Shown: in pieces, positions 14,739-23,322 of the stretch
Position numbering within the stretch: the first letter of the stretch is position 1
Layout of the letters: each line of letters starts with the position of its first letter
Assembly: GCA_021793115.1 (NCBI GenBank)
Contig: JAJYTJ010000013.1
Span: forward strand, 1-39,861
Origin: Actinomycetes bacterium
GTDB lineage: Bacteria > Actinomycetota > Actinomycetes > Actinomycetales > Cellulomonadaceae
Direction: 5' to 3'
Length of the DNA stretch: 39,861 nt
Position numbers and translations under genes: made by a program
The notes under the pieces: model-generated
Seen by the model: the letters and a program-made list of their open reading frames with translations, nothing else
Database searches by the model: none
Told to the model about the DNA's origin: nothing

Positions 14739-15071
14739 ATGAGCACTGTCGTCGCGCTGTCCCTGGTCGGTACGCAGGTCGGCGGGGGGTGGGGCAAGGC
14801 GCAGCGCATCGCGCTCGCGACCGTCGACGACGGGACCATCACCGACTGGACCGAGCACGACGTGCGGTGGGACGTGGCGCACGACGAGGGCACCGAGGGG
14901 TCGCACCACGCGCGCGTCGTCCGCTTCCTGCGCGAGCAGGGCGTGCAGGTGGTCGCCACCGGCCACATGGGCCCGCCCATGGCCCGCATGCTCGGCACCA
15001 TGGGGATCCGCGCCGTAGTCGACGTCACGGGCGACCCGCGCGCCGCGGCGCTGGCCGCCGCGCAGGACTAG
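14739..15071 (+). CDS. NifX/NifB-type (dinitrogenase iron-molybdenum cofactor) domain protein
   Basis: The 110-residue protein is a single small domain of the dinitrogenase Fe-Mo cofactor biosynthesis superfamily. It shows the first strand VVALSLVGTQVGGGWGKAQ, a His-rich middle (EGTEGSHHARVVRFL) and the hallmark VVATGHMGPPMARML, GTMGIRAVVDVTG. Nitrogenase genes are absent, and such domains outside nif clusters probably handle or carry metal-sulfur clusters. The gene converges on the Fe-S-rich oxidoreductase operon to its right, a suggestive but unproven link. ATG at 14739 follows GGGAG closely; two in-frame ATG codons 3-4 codons upstream are alternatives. Confidence 0.85.
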   Translation: MSTVVALSLVGTQVGGGWGKAQRIALATVDDGTITDWTEHDVRWDVAHDEGTEGSHHARVVRFLREQGVQVVATGHMGPPMARMLGTMGIRAVVDVTGDPRAAALAAAQD

Positions 15072-15122
15072 GCAGCACCCGGCCCCGACGGTTCGCCGGC
15101 GGCCCGGGCGCCGCCGGCGCGG

Positions 15123-15228
15123 GCGCACGACGTCTCCGGGACGCACGACGACTCCGGACGCACGACGACGCCAGGACAGACAGCAGCGCCGGGACGCACG
15201 GTGGCGCCGGCATGCCCGACGACTCCGG
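15123..15228. repeat. Degenerate 17-18-bp tandem repeat (six units)
   Basis: Six units follow the pattern GACGCACGACGACTCCG with variants, at 17-18-bp spacing. The alternation between 17 and 18 breaks any reading frame, so it is not a coding repeat. It fills most of the gap between two convergent genes. Confidence 0.75.
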
Positions 15229-15233
15229 GACGC

Positions 15234-15273
15234 CGACGGCGCCGGCGGGAACGAGTCCCGGCCGGCGCCGTCG
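15234..15273. terminator. Strong bidirectional hairpin between convergent genes
   Basis: CGACGGCGCCGGC (15234-15246) pairs perfectly with GCCGGCGCCGTCG (15261-15273). Inside, GGGA pairs with TCCC. The stop of the leftward oxidoreductase gene lies 21 bp away (15294). No U-tract is present, as is common at this GC content. Confidence 0.75.
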
Positions 15274-15293
15274 TACGGGTGCCGTGGAGGCGG

Positions 15294-18122
15294 CTACAGG
15301 CCGTGCCGCGCCCGCGCCTCCTGCTCCTGGGCCTTGAACAGCCCGAACCGCGGCAGGAACTTGGCCCAGTCGATGGTGTGCGAGTCGATCTCCGGCCCGT
15401 CGATGCACGCGTGCTTGCGGACCAGCTTGTCCTCGATGACCACCGGCACCATGCAGGCGCCGCACATGCCCGTCGCGTCGACCATGATCGAGTTCAGCGA
15501 CGCGACGGTGTGGACCTCGTACGGCTTGGTGAGGTCGGACACGCCGCGCATCATCATCGGCGGGCCGATGGTGATGACCTCGGCGATCTTGCGGCCGGCC
15601 TTGAGCATCTCCTCGAGCGGCTTGGTGACGAAGCCCTCGACGCCGTAGGAGCCGTCGTTCGTCGCGTAGACCACCTCGAGCCGGTCGCCGAACTCCGCCT
15701 GGAGCGCGGGGACGCGCTCGCCCTCACCGGTCCAGAACATGAGCTCCTTGGACCGGAAACCGGCGATGAGCGTGACGTGGTTCCCCAGCCGCAGGTGCTC
15801 CCGCATGATCGGGTACACCGGGGGCAGGCCGAGGCCACCGGCGGTGAACACCACGGTCTCGTCGTCGGAGTAGCGGTGCAGCTCGGACGGCCGGCCCAGC
15901 GGGCCGGCGATGCCCGCGAGGACGTCGCCCGGCTTCATCGCGTTGATCTCGATCGAGCTGACGCCCATGGCCTGCACGACGAGGCAGATGGTGCCCGCCT
16001 GCGCGTCCCAGTCCGCCAGCGTGAGCGGGATGAGCTCGCCGCCCTGGCGCGGGAACACGCGCACGAACTGCCCGGCCTTCGCCGCCTTGGCGATGACGGG
16101 TGCCCGGACGACGAGCTCCTCGATGCCCGGCGAGAGGTTCCGCTTGGCCAGGATCACCATGTCCGAGGCCGCCGTGTCCGTGTACCGGCGCGCGGACCTC
16201 ACCATCCGCTTGACGTCCTCGGCCGGCAGGTCGACGTCCCCGAGGATCTCGCGGGCCGCGCTCTGGCCGTCACCGGCGGCGTTCACCGCCGTCGAGCCAC
16301 CGCGCGTCGCGTCGCCGCCGGAGTAGACGCCCTCGAGCGTCGTCTCCTGCGACCCCGCCCGCGCCAGGTTGAGCGTGCCCCACTTGGACACCTCGAGCCG
16401 CGGCTCCGAGTCCTTGATGATCGGGTTCGACGAGTTGCCGAGCGCCATGATGACCAGGTCGGCCTCGACCTGCTCGGTGCGGCCGGTCGCCATCGGGCGC
16501 CGCCGTCCGGACGCGTCCGGCTCGCCCAGCTCCATGACGTCGAGCGTCGCCGCCTTGACGAAGCCGGTGTTGGTGTCGCCGAGGAACTCCGAGGGCGAGC
16601 GCAGCGGCAGCAGCGCGATGCCCTCCTCGAGCGCGTGCTCCAGCTCCTCGACGCGGGCCGGCATCTCCGCGCGGGTGCGGCGGTAGACGATCGTCACGTT
16701 GCCGCCGAGCCGGCGCGACGTGCGCGCCGCGTCCATCGCGGTGTTGCCGCCGCCGATGACCAGGACGTTCTTGCCCTGCACGAACGGCAGCGGCGTCTCC
16801 TGGTCCTCCCAGTTGGCGTGCATGAGGTTGACGCGCGTGAGGAACTCGTTCGCCGACATGACGTTGAGCAGGTGCTCGCCCGGGATGTTCATGAACATCG
16901 GGAGGCCCGCGCCGGTACCGACGAAGATCTTCCAGAACCCCGCGTCGCGCAGGTCCTGCAGCGACGCCGTCTTGCCGACGACGAAGTTGGTGACGAACCG
17001 GCCGCCGAGCAGCCGGATCTTGCGCACCACGTCGTCGATGAGCTCGTTCGGGAGGCGGAACTCCGGGATCCCGTAGCGCAGCACGCCGCCCAGCTCGTGG
17101 AACGCCTCGAACACAGTGACGGGGAACCCGTCCGCCGCGAGCAGGTAGGCGTTGATGAGCCCGGACGGGCCGGAGCCGACGATCGCCACCGGCGGCTTGG
17201 CCGCCGCCGTCCACGGGCTGGTGACGCCCGCGAACCGCACCGCGTCGCCGTCGGGGTTGACGAGCTTGTCGCGCTCGGGCAGGAACCACTCGAGCTGGCC
17301 GATCGACATCGACGTCTTGTGCAGGCATGCCGCCTGGCACTGCAGCTCCTGCGGGCACACGCGGCCGGTGACGTCCGGCAGCGGGTTGCACGACTGGAGC
17401 ATCTCGAGCGCCTCCCGGAAGCGCCCGGTGCCGATGAGCTCCATCATCACGGGGATGTGGATCTTCACCGGGCAGCCGTACTTCGGCGGCTTGTGGGCCT
17501 CGAGGAACACGCCCAGCTCGCACGGCGCGTCGGCGCACTGCTTGTCGCGCAGTGCCTCCAGCCAGACGAGCAGGTCGATGTCGCGGCGCGTGAACCCGAG
17601 GTCCATGTACCCGAGGTAGCCCTTGTTCACCAGGCCGAAGTCCTCGGCCCGGTCCTCGGGCTCCCTGATGTACGGCGGGATCGTGCTGCCCGCCGGCCAG
17701 TCCTGCGACAGGCCCTTGAACATCGGGTAGCGGCCGGACATGTGCTCGTCGATCGCCCGGATGAACGCGCGCTTCTTGCCCAGCGGCAGGTCCCAGAGGA
17801 ACCGCATGAGGAGCGTGGACACGTCGTCCTCCCGCAGGAGCATGTCCCACAGGCGCACGACGAAGTCGCGCGACAGCTCGCTCTGGCGGAACTCCCACGC
17901 CACCGCCGCCATGCCGTCCGCGATGAACATGTCGCGGAAGGTGCGCGGGTCGGCGACGAGCCGGCGCTCGAGCAGGTCGAGCTGGTTCCGGAAGGTGGAG
18001 ACCCCCTTCGTGGCGTTGAGCGTCTCCACCTCCTCGCGCGTGGCGTCGAGGGCGGTGCGTGCCCCGACCCAGCGCAGGACGTCGTCCTGGCCGGTGGGTC
18101 GGATCGGGGTGTCGGTGCTCAC
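15294..18122 (-). CDS. GltD-like flavoprotein fused to a ferredoxin-NADP reductase-like module (Nfn-like)
   Basis: The 942-residue protein joins two modules usually found as separate subunits in NADH-dependent ferredoxin:NADP oxidoreductase (Nfn) and sulfide dehydrogenase. After a helical N-terminus (~1-180) comes the GltD/DPD-type Fe-S region, with CNPLPDVTGRVCPQELQCQAAC at about 243-264. Then come FAD (VAIVGSGPSGL ~310) and NADPH (VLVIGGGNTAMDAA ~450) Rossmann motifs, and GDATRGGSTAVNAAGDG (~602-618). The C-terminal part (~660-930) is ferredoxin-reductase-like and ends with a 2Fe-2S motif, MCGACMVPV with HACIDGPE. GTG at 18122 overlaps the stop of the upstream gene (GTGA). It probably moves electrons from the oxidoreductase's clusters to NAD(P)+; the direction and any bifurcation are inferred. 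Confidence 0.88.
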   Translation of the reverse strand: MSTDTPIRPTGQDDVLRWVGARTALDATREEVETLNATKGVSTFRNQLDLLERRLVADPRTFRDMFIADGMAAVAWEFRQSELSRDFVVRLWDMLLREDDVSTLLMRFLWDLPLGKKRAFIRAIDEHMSGRYPMFKGLSQDWPAGSTIPPYIREPEDRAEDFGLVNKGYLGYMDLGFTRRDIDLLVWLEALRDKQCADAPCELGVFLEAHKPPKYGCPVKIHIPVMMELIGTGRFREALEMLQSCNPLPDVTGRVCPQELQCQAACLHKTSMSIGQLEWFLPERDKLVNPDGDAVRFAGVTSPWTAAAKPPVAIVGSGPSGLINAYLLAADGFPVTVFEAFHELGGVLRYGIPEFRLPNELIDDVVRKIRLLGGRFVTNFVVGKTASLQDLRDAGFWKIFVGTGAGLPMFMNIPGEHLLNVMSANEFLTRVNLMHANWEDQETPLPFVQGKNVLVIGGGNTAMDAARTSRRLGGNVTIVYRRTRAEMPARVEELEHALEEGIALLPLRSPSEFLGDTNTGFVKAATLDVMELGEPDASGRRRPMATGRTEQVEADLVIMALGNSSNPIIKDSEPRLEVSKWGTLNLARAGSQETTLEGVYSGGDATRGGSTAVNAAGDGQSAAREILGDVDLPAEDVKRMVRSARRYTDTAASDMVILAKRNLSPGIEELVVRAPVIAKAAKAGQFVRVFPRQGGELIPLTLADWDAQAGTICLVVQAMGVSSIEINAMKPGDVLAGIAGPLGRPSELHRYSDDETVVFTAGGLGLPPVYPIMREHLRLGNHVTLIAGFRSKELMFWTGEGERVPALQAEFGDRLEVVYATNDGSYGVEGFVTKPLEEMLKAGRKIAEVITIGPPMMMRGVSDLTKPYEVHTVASLNSIMVDATGMCGACMVPVVIEDKLVRKHACIDGPEIDSHTIDWAKFLPRFGLFKAQEQEARARHGL

Positions 18123-21100
18123 TGGATGATCTCCGCGTCGCAGGTGGACTTGACCCGGGCGATCCGCTTGGCGATCTCCGGCGTGACCTCGAAGCCGTCC
18201 AGCGCGCCCGCCTTCATGCGGCCGACGACCCGTGCCTGCCCGTCGACGACGATCGTCGCCTTCTCGAACAGCTGCGGCAGCTCCTGGTAGCAGGTGCCGC
18301 AGTCGTTGCACTTGGCCTCGTCGGCCGGGTCGAGCCAGATCGGCCGGTCCGCCACCGCCGTGGCCGTCGCGGCCGGAACCGGGGCGGCTGCAGCCGCCGG
18401 GGCACCGCCGCCGAACGAGAACGCCGGCACGCTCGCCGGGGCCCCCGAGGAGGCGGCCAGCTCGGCCATCGCCGCCGCGATCTCGTCGAGCGAGGCGTCG
18501 CGGGCGGTGGAGGCCGCCTGGTACTTGGCGGTGATGTCGGCGAGCTCCGCCTTGTGCGCCGCCGACAGCCGCGCCTCGCCGAAGCCGGCGAGGTACTGCA
18601 GCGTCTGCCAGTGGTGCTTGCGGTCCTCGACGAGGGCGACGATGGCCGACGAGCAGGCGACCTTGATGAGGTGCTTGTCGTCGTCCGTCGCGTAGACGAA
18701 CGGCACCTTGCCGGCCCGCGCCTCGTCCGACAGCTCGACGAACTCGGCGATCGGGACGAGCGTGGCCTCGTCGGCGCCCTTGAGCTTCTTGAACTGCTTG
18801 GCGAAGCGAACCTCACCGAGCGCGAACTCGGCCGGCGTCAGCGGGGTCTGCATGAGCTGCAGGTTCCCGTTCTCGTCGACGTACTCGAGCGTCGAGGTGC
18901 TCCACAGCTGGTCGACGTCGGGGTTGCCCTCGAGGTCGAACCGCTCCGGCAGCGTGCCGCCCTTTCGCGGGTCGTGCACGAACAGTGGGCTGACCCGGCT
19001 CTCGACCGCGAGCCGCGAGCGGCGGTTCGACAGGTCCTCGGGGATCCCGTTCTCCGTGCCGCAGGGGGCGTAGATCTCCATGACCGCCGCTCCCTCGCGG
19101 AAGCCGAGCATGCTCAGCGCCGCGCCGAGGAAGTGGCCGTGCAGCGCCGTGGCCGTGGTGGCGACGAAGACGTTCGGGTGGAACGCCGCGATGACGCCCA
19201 TCTCCTTGCGCACCTCGCGCTTGCCCGAGTGGGCCTTGCCGTAGCGGGCGAGGTCGGCGTCCTGGCCGGTGAGGCTGGCCGTCGAGGCCTGCCCGCCGGT
19301 GTTGGAGTAGCCGCCCGTGTCGAGCACCAGCGCCTTGATCGGGGTGCCGCCGGTCAGCACGCGCGACATCGCACCGAAGCCGATGTCGTACGTCGCGCCG
19401 TCGCCGCCGATCGTGAGGATGTTCGGCAGCAGCGCCAGCTCGTCGGGCGTGAACTCGTGCCACGTCAGCGTCGCACCGGCCTTGCCGTGCACGGCGGGGT
19501 CGTAGGCGTCGGCCAGCTCGAGCTTCGCGTCGCGCAGCGCCCGGACCTCCGGGACGAGCTGGCTGGCGAGGCCCTCGTAGATGCCGACCGCAAGCGGCTG
19601 CGCGTCCTGGAACAGGCTGTTGACCCACGGGTCGAGGAACGGCTGGAACGGCATCGTCGAGGCGTAGACCGACGAGCATCCGGTCGAGTTCGCGATCACC
19701 GTCGACGCCGGACCGTTGCCGGTGGGGCCACCCTCGTAGAGGTACAGCGCCTTGTCGAGCTCGACGACGAGCTGGCCGAGGTGCTTGCGGCGCGCCGCGT
19801 CCTCGACCGTGTCGAGCTTGGCCGTCAGCTGCGCGATGGTCTGCTCCAGCTCGACGACGTGCGCCCGCTTGTGCTCCTCGCCCAGCGCGCGGGACATGGC
19901 GGTGATCAGGTGCGTCGCCGTGACCTCACCGCAGCCGCGGCACGCGCCGTGGCCACCGACCATCGCGTAGTAGTTCGCGTGGTCGAGGATCATCCGCTTG
20001 ATGTCGCCCTCGGGCGTCACGGCGTCGGCGACGAACCGCTTGGGCGAGTTCGGCAGCGCAGCCATGGTCTCGAAGCGCTGCTCGAGCATGTCGAGCAGGG
20101 TGTCGTCCTGCTCGGCCGCCGTCAGCGCGTGCGGGCCGCAGACGTCGACGCACTGGAGGCAGCCGGTGCACTTCCATGGGTCGACGACCGCCGAGAACAG
20201 CGCGCCGGTGCCCGGCGTCTGCTTCTCCATCGCGTCGAAGAACGGGCGCGTGCGCGCCACCGGGAAGGCGGCCATCCGCGCGACGACCGCATCGGCGTAG
20301 CGGACGACCGCCCGCTCGTCGGTGTCCGGGACCGCCTTGGCGGCGACCGCCGCGAGCGACGTCGCGTCGGGGTCCGCCCGGAACTCCTGGCGGATCCGCT
20401 CCGACCAGGTGTAGGCCACGGCGCGCAGCGCCTCGCGCTGCGGCTCCGGGGCGTCCACCTGGCCGATGGCCGACAGCACGAGGTCGTGGATCTCGTGGAG
20501 CGTGTTCGGGATCGCCGCGTCGGGGCAGGCGATGCCGCACTCGAGGCAGCCGGTGCAGGCGGTCGGGTCGAACACCGGCACGGTGCGCCGGAAGACGCCC
20601 TTGTCCTTGTTGATGCCCGTGCCGACCGGCATGAACAGGCCGGCGCCGGGGAGCACCGGCGACTCGCCGATGGTGCCCTCGCGGAACGGGCGGGCGGCGA
20701 GGTCCTCGTAGTAGGCCGGGTCGAAGAGCGCCGTGGCGCGCGGCTCGGCCGCGACCGGGCACATCGACGCGGACAGCGCCACCGTCCGGGTGCGCACGGC
20801 GGCCGGCTCGGCGTCGATGGCGACGAACTCGTCGGCCTCGTAGTCGATCGGGCTGATCGCCGCGATGGCGTCCGTGATGACCGCCATGTTCGAGTTGACG
20901 ATCGTGTCGCCCTTGCGGCCGAACTTCTTCGTCAGCTCGTGGCGCACCTTCTCCAGGATGGCCTCGCGCGAGGCGCCCTTGGACACGCGGTCCACCCAGC
21001 CGACGACGGCCCCGATGAACGCGATGCCCATCATGCGGGTCTCGAGCTCCGGCTTGGGAGCGTGCTTCTTGGCCACCCGGAACGCGTCCATCACGAGGAA

Positions 21101-23104
21101 CCTGATGTGCTTCTCGCGGATGGTGCGCCGCGCGTACGTCGGCAGGCTGCGCCACACGTCGATCGGCTCGAGGTCCGACTGCATGATGAACGTGCCACCG
21201 GCCGCGAGGCCCTTGAGCGGGTTCGTGTGGACGAACGCCTTGTGGTCCGGGGAGATGACGACCTCGACGTCCTCGAGCTCGGCGTTGGTGAGCAGCACCG
21301 GCTCCGGCGAGAGCGTGATGTAGAAGTTGGTGGCCGCGCCGGACTTCTCCGAGCCGTACTTCGGTGCCGACTTCGAGTGCATCCCCAGCACGCCGGCGAG
21401 GATGTCGGTGAGCAGCTTGCCGGTGGCGATGGTGCCGTAGCCGCCCACGGAGTGGAACCGGATGCGCAGCGCGTCCTCCGGCAGCACCTGCGGGTTGGCC
21501 TCGGTGGCCAGCGCCATGAGCTCGGTCTCCGGGTACGCGGCGCGCAACCGGTCCTGGATCACGGCGAGCTCGGCCGACGGGGTGTCGGTGAAGAACTGCG
21601 AGCCGATGTAGACCAGCGGGGAGCCGGTCGGCGACACCATGTTCTTGAAGGCCGCGACCATGTGCCGCGGCTGCACGTCGTGACCGCCGAGGCCGAAGAT
21701 CGCCGTGGTGAGCCGCGGGCTGGAGCTCAGCGCGGGGATGCCGGGGAACTCGTCGGCGTTGCTCCCGTTGGCGCGCGCCCGGAACAGCGCCTGCGTCACC
21801 AGGCGGGTCAGCGCGGTGTCGTCGGACCGCTCGAGGACCGTGACGGCCTTCGCGGTCTTCAGCGCCTCGACGAGCTCCGCCTCGGGGAACGGCTGCAGCA
21901 GCTTGACCGAGACGACGCCGACCTTGAGGCCCTGCGCCCGCAGGTACGGCAGCACCGCGCGGGCGTCGTCGGTGATCGAGCCGAGGCCGACCATGACGTA
22001 GTCGGCGTCCTCGCAGCCGTACGCCATGACGGGCCCGTACTCGCGACCGGTCAGCTCGGCGTACTCGGCCATCGCCTGGCGGGTCAGGGCGGGCACCGCG
22101 GAGGCGAAGTGCGTGCGGTGGTCCACCGCACCGGCCTGGAAGTCGGGCTGGTTCTGCACCGGGCCGGTCAGGCCGGGGTTGTGCGGGTCGACGAGCGCCG
22201 GCACGAGCTGGCGCGTGCCCTTCGCCCAGGCGTTCACCCAGGCGCGACGCCACTGCGCCCGCAGGTCCTCCGGCACCCAGACGGCCGTGCCGGCGACGAG
22301 CTCGCCGGCGTCGTCGGCCTCGACCTCGTCGGCGATGGCCGAGAGGTGGGCGCGCAGCGCGGTGAGGTCGTCGGCCGCGAAGTCCGCGACGTGCCGGTCG
22401 AGGTACTGGTCGAGCTGGAACATGCGGCCCTTGGCGCCGAAGAGGATCTCCTGCGCGACGGTCGGCGCCGGGACCCGGCCCGCCGGGTCGCCCAGGTACT
22501 CCTTGAGCAGCGCCGGCTCCGGCAGCAGCACCTCGCTCATCACGTGGCTGGTGGCGAACCCGTCGAACGTGTTGGCCACCGGGATCAGCGACAGCGACGA
22601 CGTGCGGTACGCGATGGCCGCGAGGTCGGCCGCCTCCTGCGGGTTGGACCCGAAGAGCACGGTGTAGCCGGCCGGCAGCAGCGAGTAGATGTCGTCGTGC
22701 CCCGCCATGACGTTGAGCGAGTGCTTGGACACCACGCGGGCGGCGACCTGCAGCACGAAGCCGCCGATCTTCTTGCCCACGGTGACGTAGTGCGACTCGA
22801 GGGCGTAGAGGATGCCCTGGCTCGACGAGGCGTTCGAGACGAAGTTGCCGCCGGTGAGGGCCGCGCCGAGCGCGCCGCTCTGCGCCGAGTGCTCACCCTC
22901 GGCCTCGACGAAGAAGGGGTGCTTGCCCCAGACGTTGAGCTGGCCCTCGGCACGGGCGGCCTCGAACGTCTCGGAGATCTCGGTCGAGGGGGTGATGGGG
23001 TAGCCGATGACACCGCCGCACACGTGCTTCATCACGTGAGCCACGGCGCCGTTCCCGTTGATGACATCGGGGAGGCCGGGGTACTTGGGCTGATCAGCAG
23101 TCAC
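18119..23104 (-). CDS. nifJ: Pyruvate:ferredoxin-type 2-oxoacid oxidoreductase, extra-long with C-terminal ferredoxin-like domain
   Basis: The single-chain enzyme (1661 residues; usual single-chain forms are ~1170-1200) should oxidise pyruvate or another 2-oxoacid with CoA to the acyl-CoA and CO2. In order: pyrimidine-binding domain with GYPITPSTEISETFE (~34-48) and EGEHSAQSGALGAALTGG; domain II; gamma domain (VGGYGTIATGKLLTDILAG ~560). Two 4Fe-4S motifs follow, CTGCLECGIACP (~850) and CTGCLQCVDVCG (~978), further apart than usual. The TPP domain has CRGCGE (~1055) and GGDGATYDIGFG (~1232-1244). Behind an Ala/Pro linker, CNDCGTC (~1600) with a Cys near the end forms a ferredoxin-like tail. 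The start is GTG at 23104, without a clear ribosome binding site. It is coupled to the reductase fusion. The true 2-oxoacid is not certain. Confidence 0.92.
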   Translation of the reverse strand: MTADQPKYPGLPDVINGNGAVAHVMKHVCGGVIGYPITPSTEISETFEAARAEGQLNVWGKHPFFVEAEGEHSAQSGALGAALTGGNFVSNASSSQGILYALESHYVTVGKKIGGFVLQVAARVVSKHSLNVMAGHDDIYSLLPAGYTVLFGSNPQEAADLAAIAYRTSSLSLIPVANTFDGFATSHVMSEVLLPEPALLKEYLGDPAGRVPAPTVAQEILFGAKGRMFQLDQYLDRHVADFAADDLTALRAHLSAIADEVEADDAGELVAGTAVWVPEDLRAQWRRAWVNAWAKGTRQLVPALVDPHNPGLTGPVQNQPDFQAGAVDHRTHFASAVPALTRQAMAEYAELTGREYGPVMAYGCEDADYVMVGLGSITDDARAVLPYLRAQGLKVGVVSVKLLQPFPEAELVEALKTAKAVTVLERSDDTALTRLVTQALFRARANGSNADEFPGIPALSSSPRLTTAIFGLGGHDVQPRHMVAAFKNMVSPTGSPLVYIGSQFFTDTPSAELAVIQDRLRAAYPETELMALATEANPQVLPEDALRIRFHSVGGYGTIATGKLLTDILAGVLGMHSKSAPKYGSEKSGAATNFYITLSPEPVLLTNAELEDVEVVISPDHKAFVHTNPLKGLAAGGTFIMQSDLEPIDVWRSLPTYARRTIREKHIRFLVMDAFRVAKKHAPKPELETRMMGIAFIGAVVGWVDRVSKGASREAILEKVRHELTKKFGRKGDTIVNSNMAVITDAIAAISPIDYEADEFVAIDAEPAAVRTRTVALSASMCPVAAEPRATALFDPAYYEDLAARPFREGTIGESPVLPGAGLFMPVGTGINKDKGVFRRTVPVFDPTACTGCLECGIACPDAAIPNTLHEIHDLVLSAIGQVDAPEPQREALRAVAYTWSERIRQEFRADPDATSLAAVAAKAVPDTDERAVVRYADAVVARMAAFPVARTRPFFDAMEKQTPGTGALFSAVVDPWKCTGCLQCVDVCGPHALTAAEQDDTLLDMLEQRFETMAALPNSPKRFVADAVTPEGDIKRMILDHANYYAMVGGHGACRGCGEVTATHLITAMSRALGEEHKRAHVVELEQTIAQLTAKLDTVEDAARRKHLGQLVVELDKALYLYEGGPTGNGPASTVIANSTGCSSVYASTMPFQPFLDPWVNSLFQDAQPLAVGIYEGLASQLVPEVRALRDAKLELADAYDPAVHGKAGATLTWHEFTPDELALLPNILTIGGDGATYDIGFGAMSRVLTGGTPIKALVLDTGGYSNTGGQASTASLTGQDADLARYGKAHSGKREVRKEMGVIAAFHPNVFVATTATALHGHFLGAALSMLGFREGAAVMEIYAPCGTENGIPEDLSNRRSRLAVESRVSPLFVHDPRKGGTLPERFDLEGNPDVDQLWSTSTLEYVDENGNLQLMQTPLTPAEFALGEVRFAKQFKKLKGADEATLVPIAEFVELSDEARAGKVPFVYATDDDKHLIKVACSSAIVALVEDRKHHWQTLQYLAGFGEARLSAAHKAELADITAKYQAASTARDASLDEIAAAMAELAASSGAPASVPAFSFGGGAPAAAAAPVPAATATAVADRPIWLDPADEAKCNDCGTCYQELPQLFEKATIVVDGQARVVGRMKAGALDGFEVTPEIAKRIARVKSTCDAEIIQ

Positions 23105-23322
23105 AGTTCGCGTCCGGGGGCGAGGAGTGGACTGAACCGTGCGGACCGGCTCCTGAACGACTTCCCCCGGAGGCGACGGCGACGTCGACCTCGCGGGTCG
23201 GACGACGGACGAGGGGCTTCTTTGCAGTCCTCACAGGCCCAGCTGGGACACCGTCAGCGTAAGTTCGTGTCAGGGGATGATCTGGGACCGAAGGCCCTCC
23301 CGGGGCTCCCCGCAGCGCCGGG

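Noticed and set aside
15201..18290. A 1029-codon plus-strand frame opposite the reductase fusion
   Set aside because: It is antisense to a protein with complete FAD, NADPH and Fe-S motifs. It starts inside the tandem repeat and terminator region.
23105..23322. Regulatory element upstream of the oxidoreductase
   Set aside because: A promoter is expected here, but no -35/-10 pair or symmetric operator was clear enough to report.
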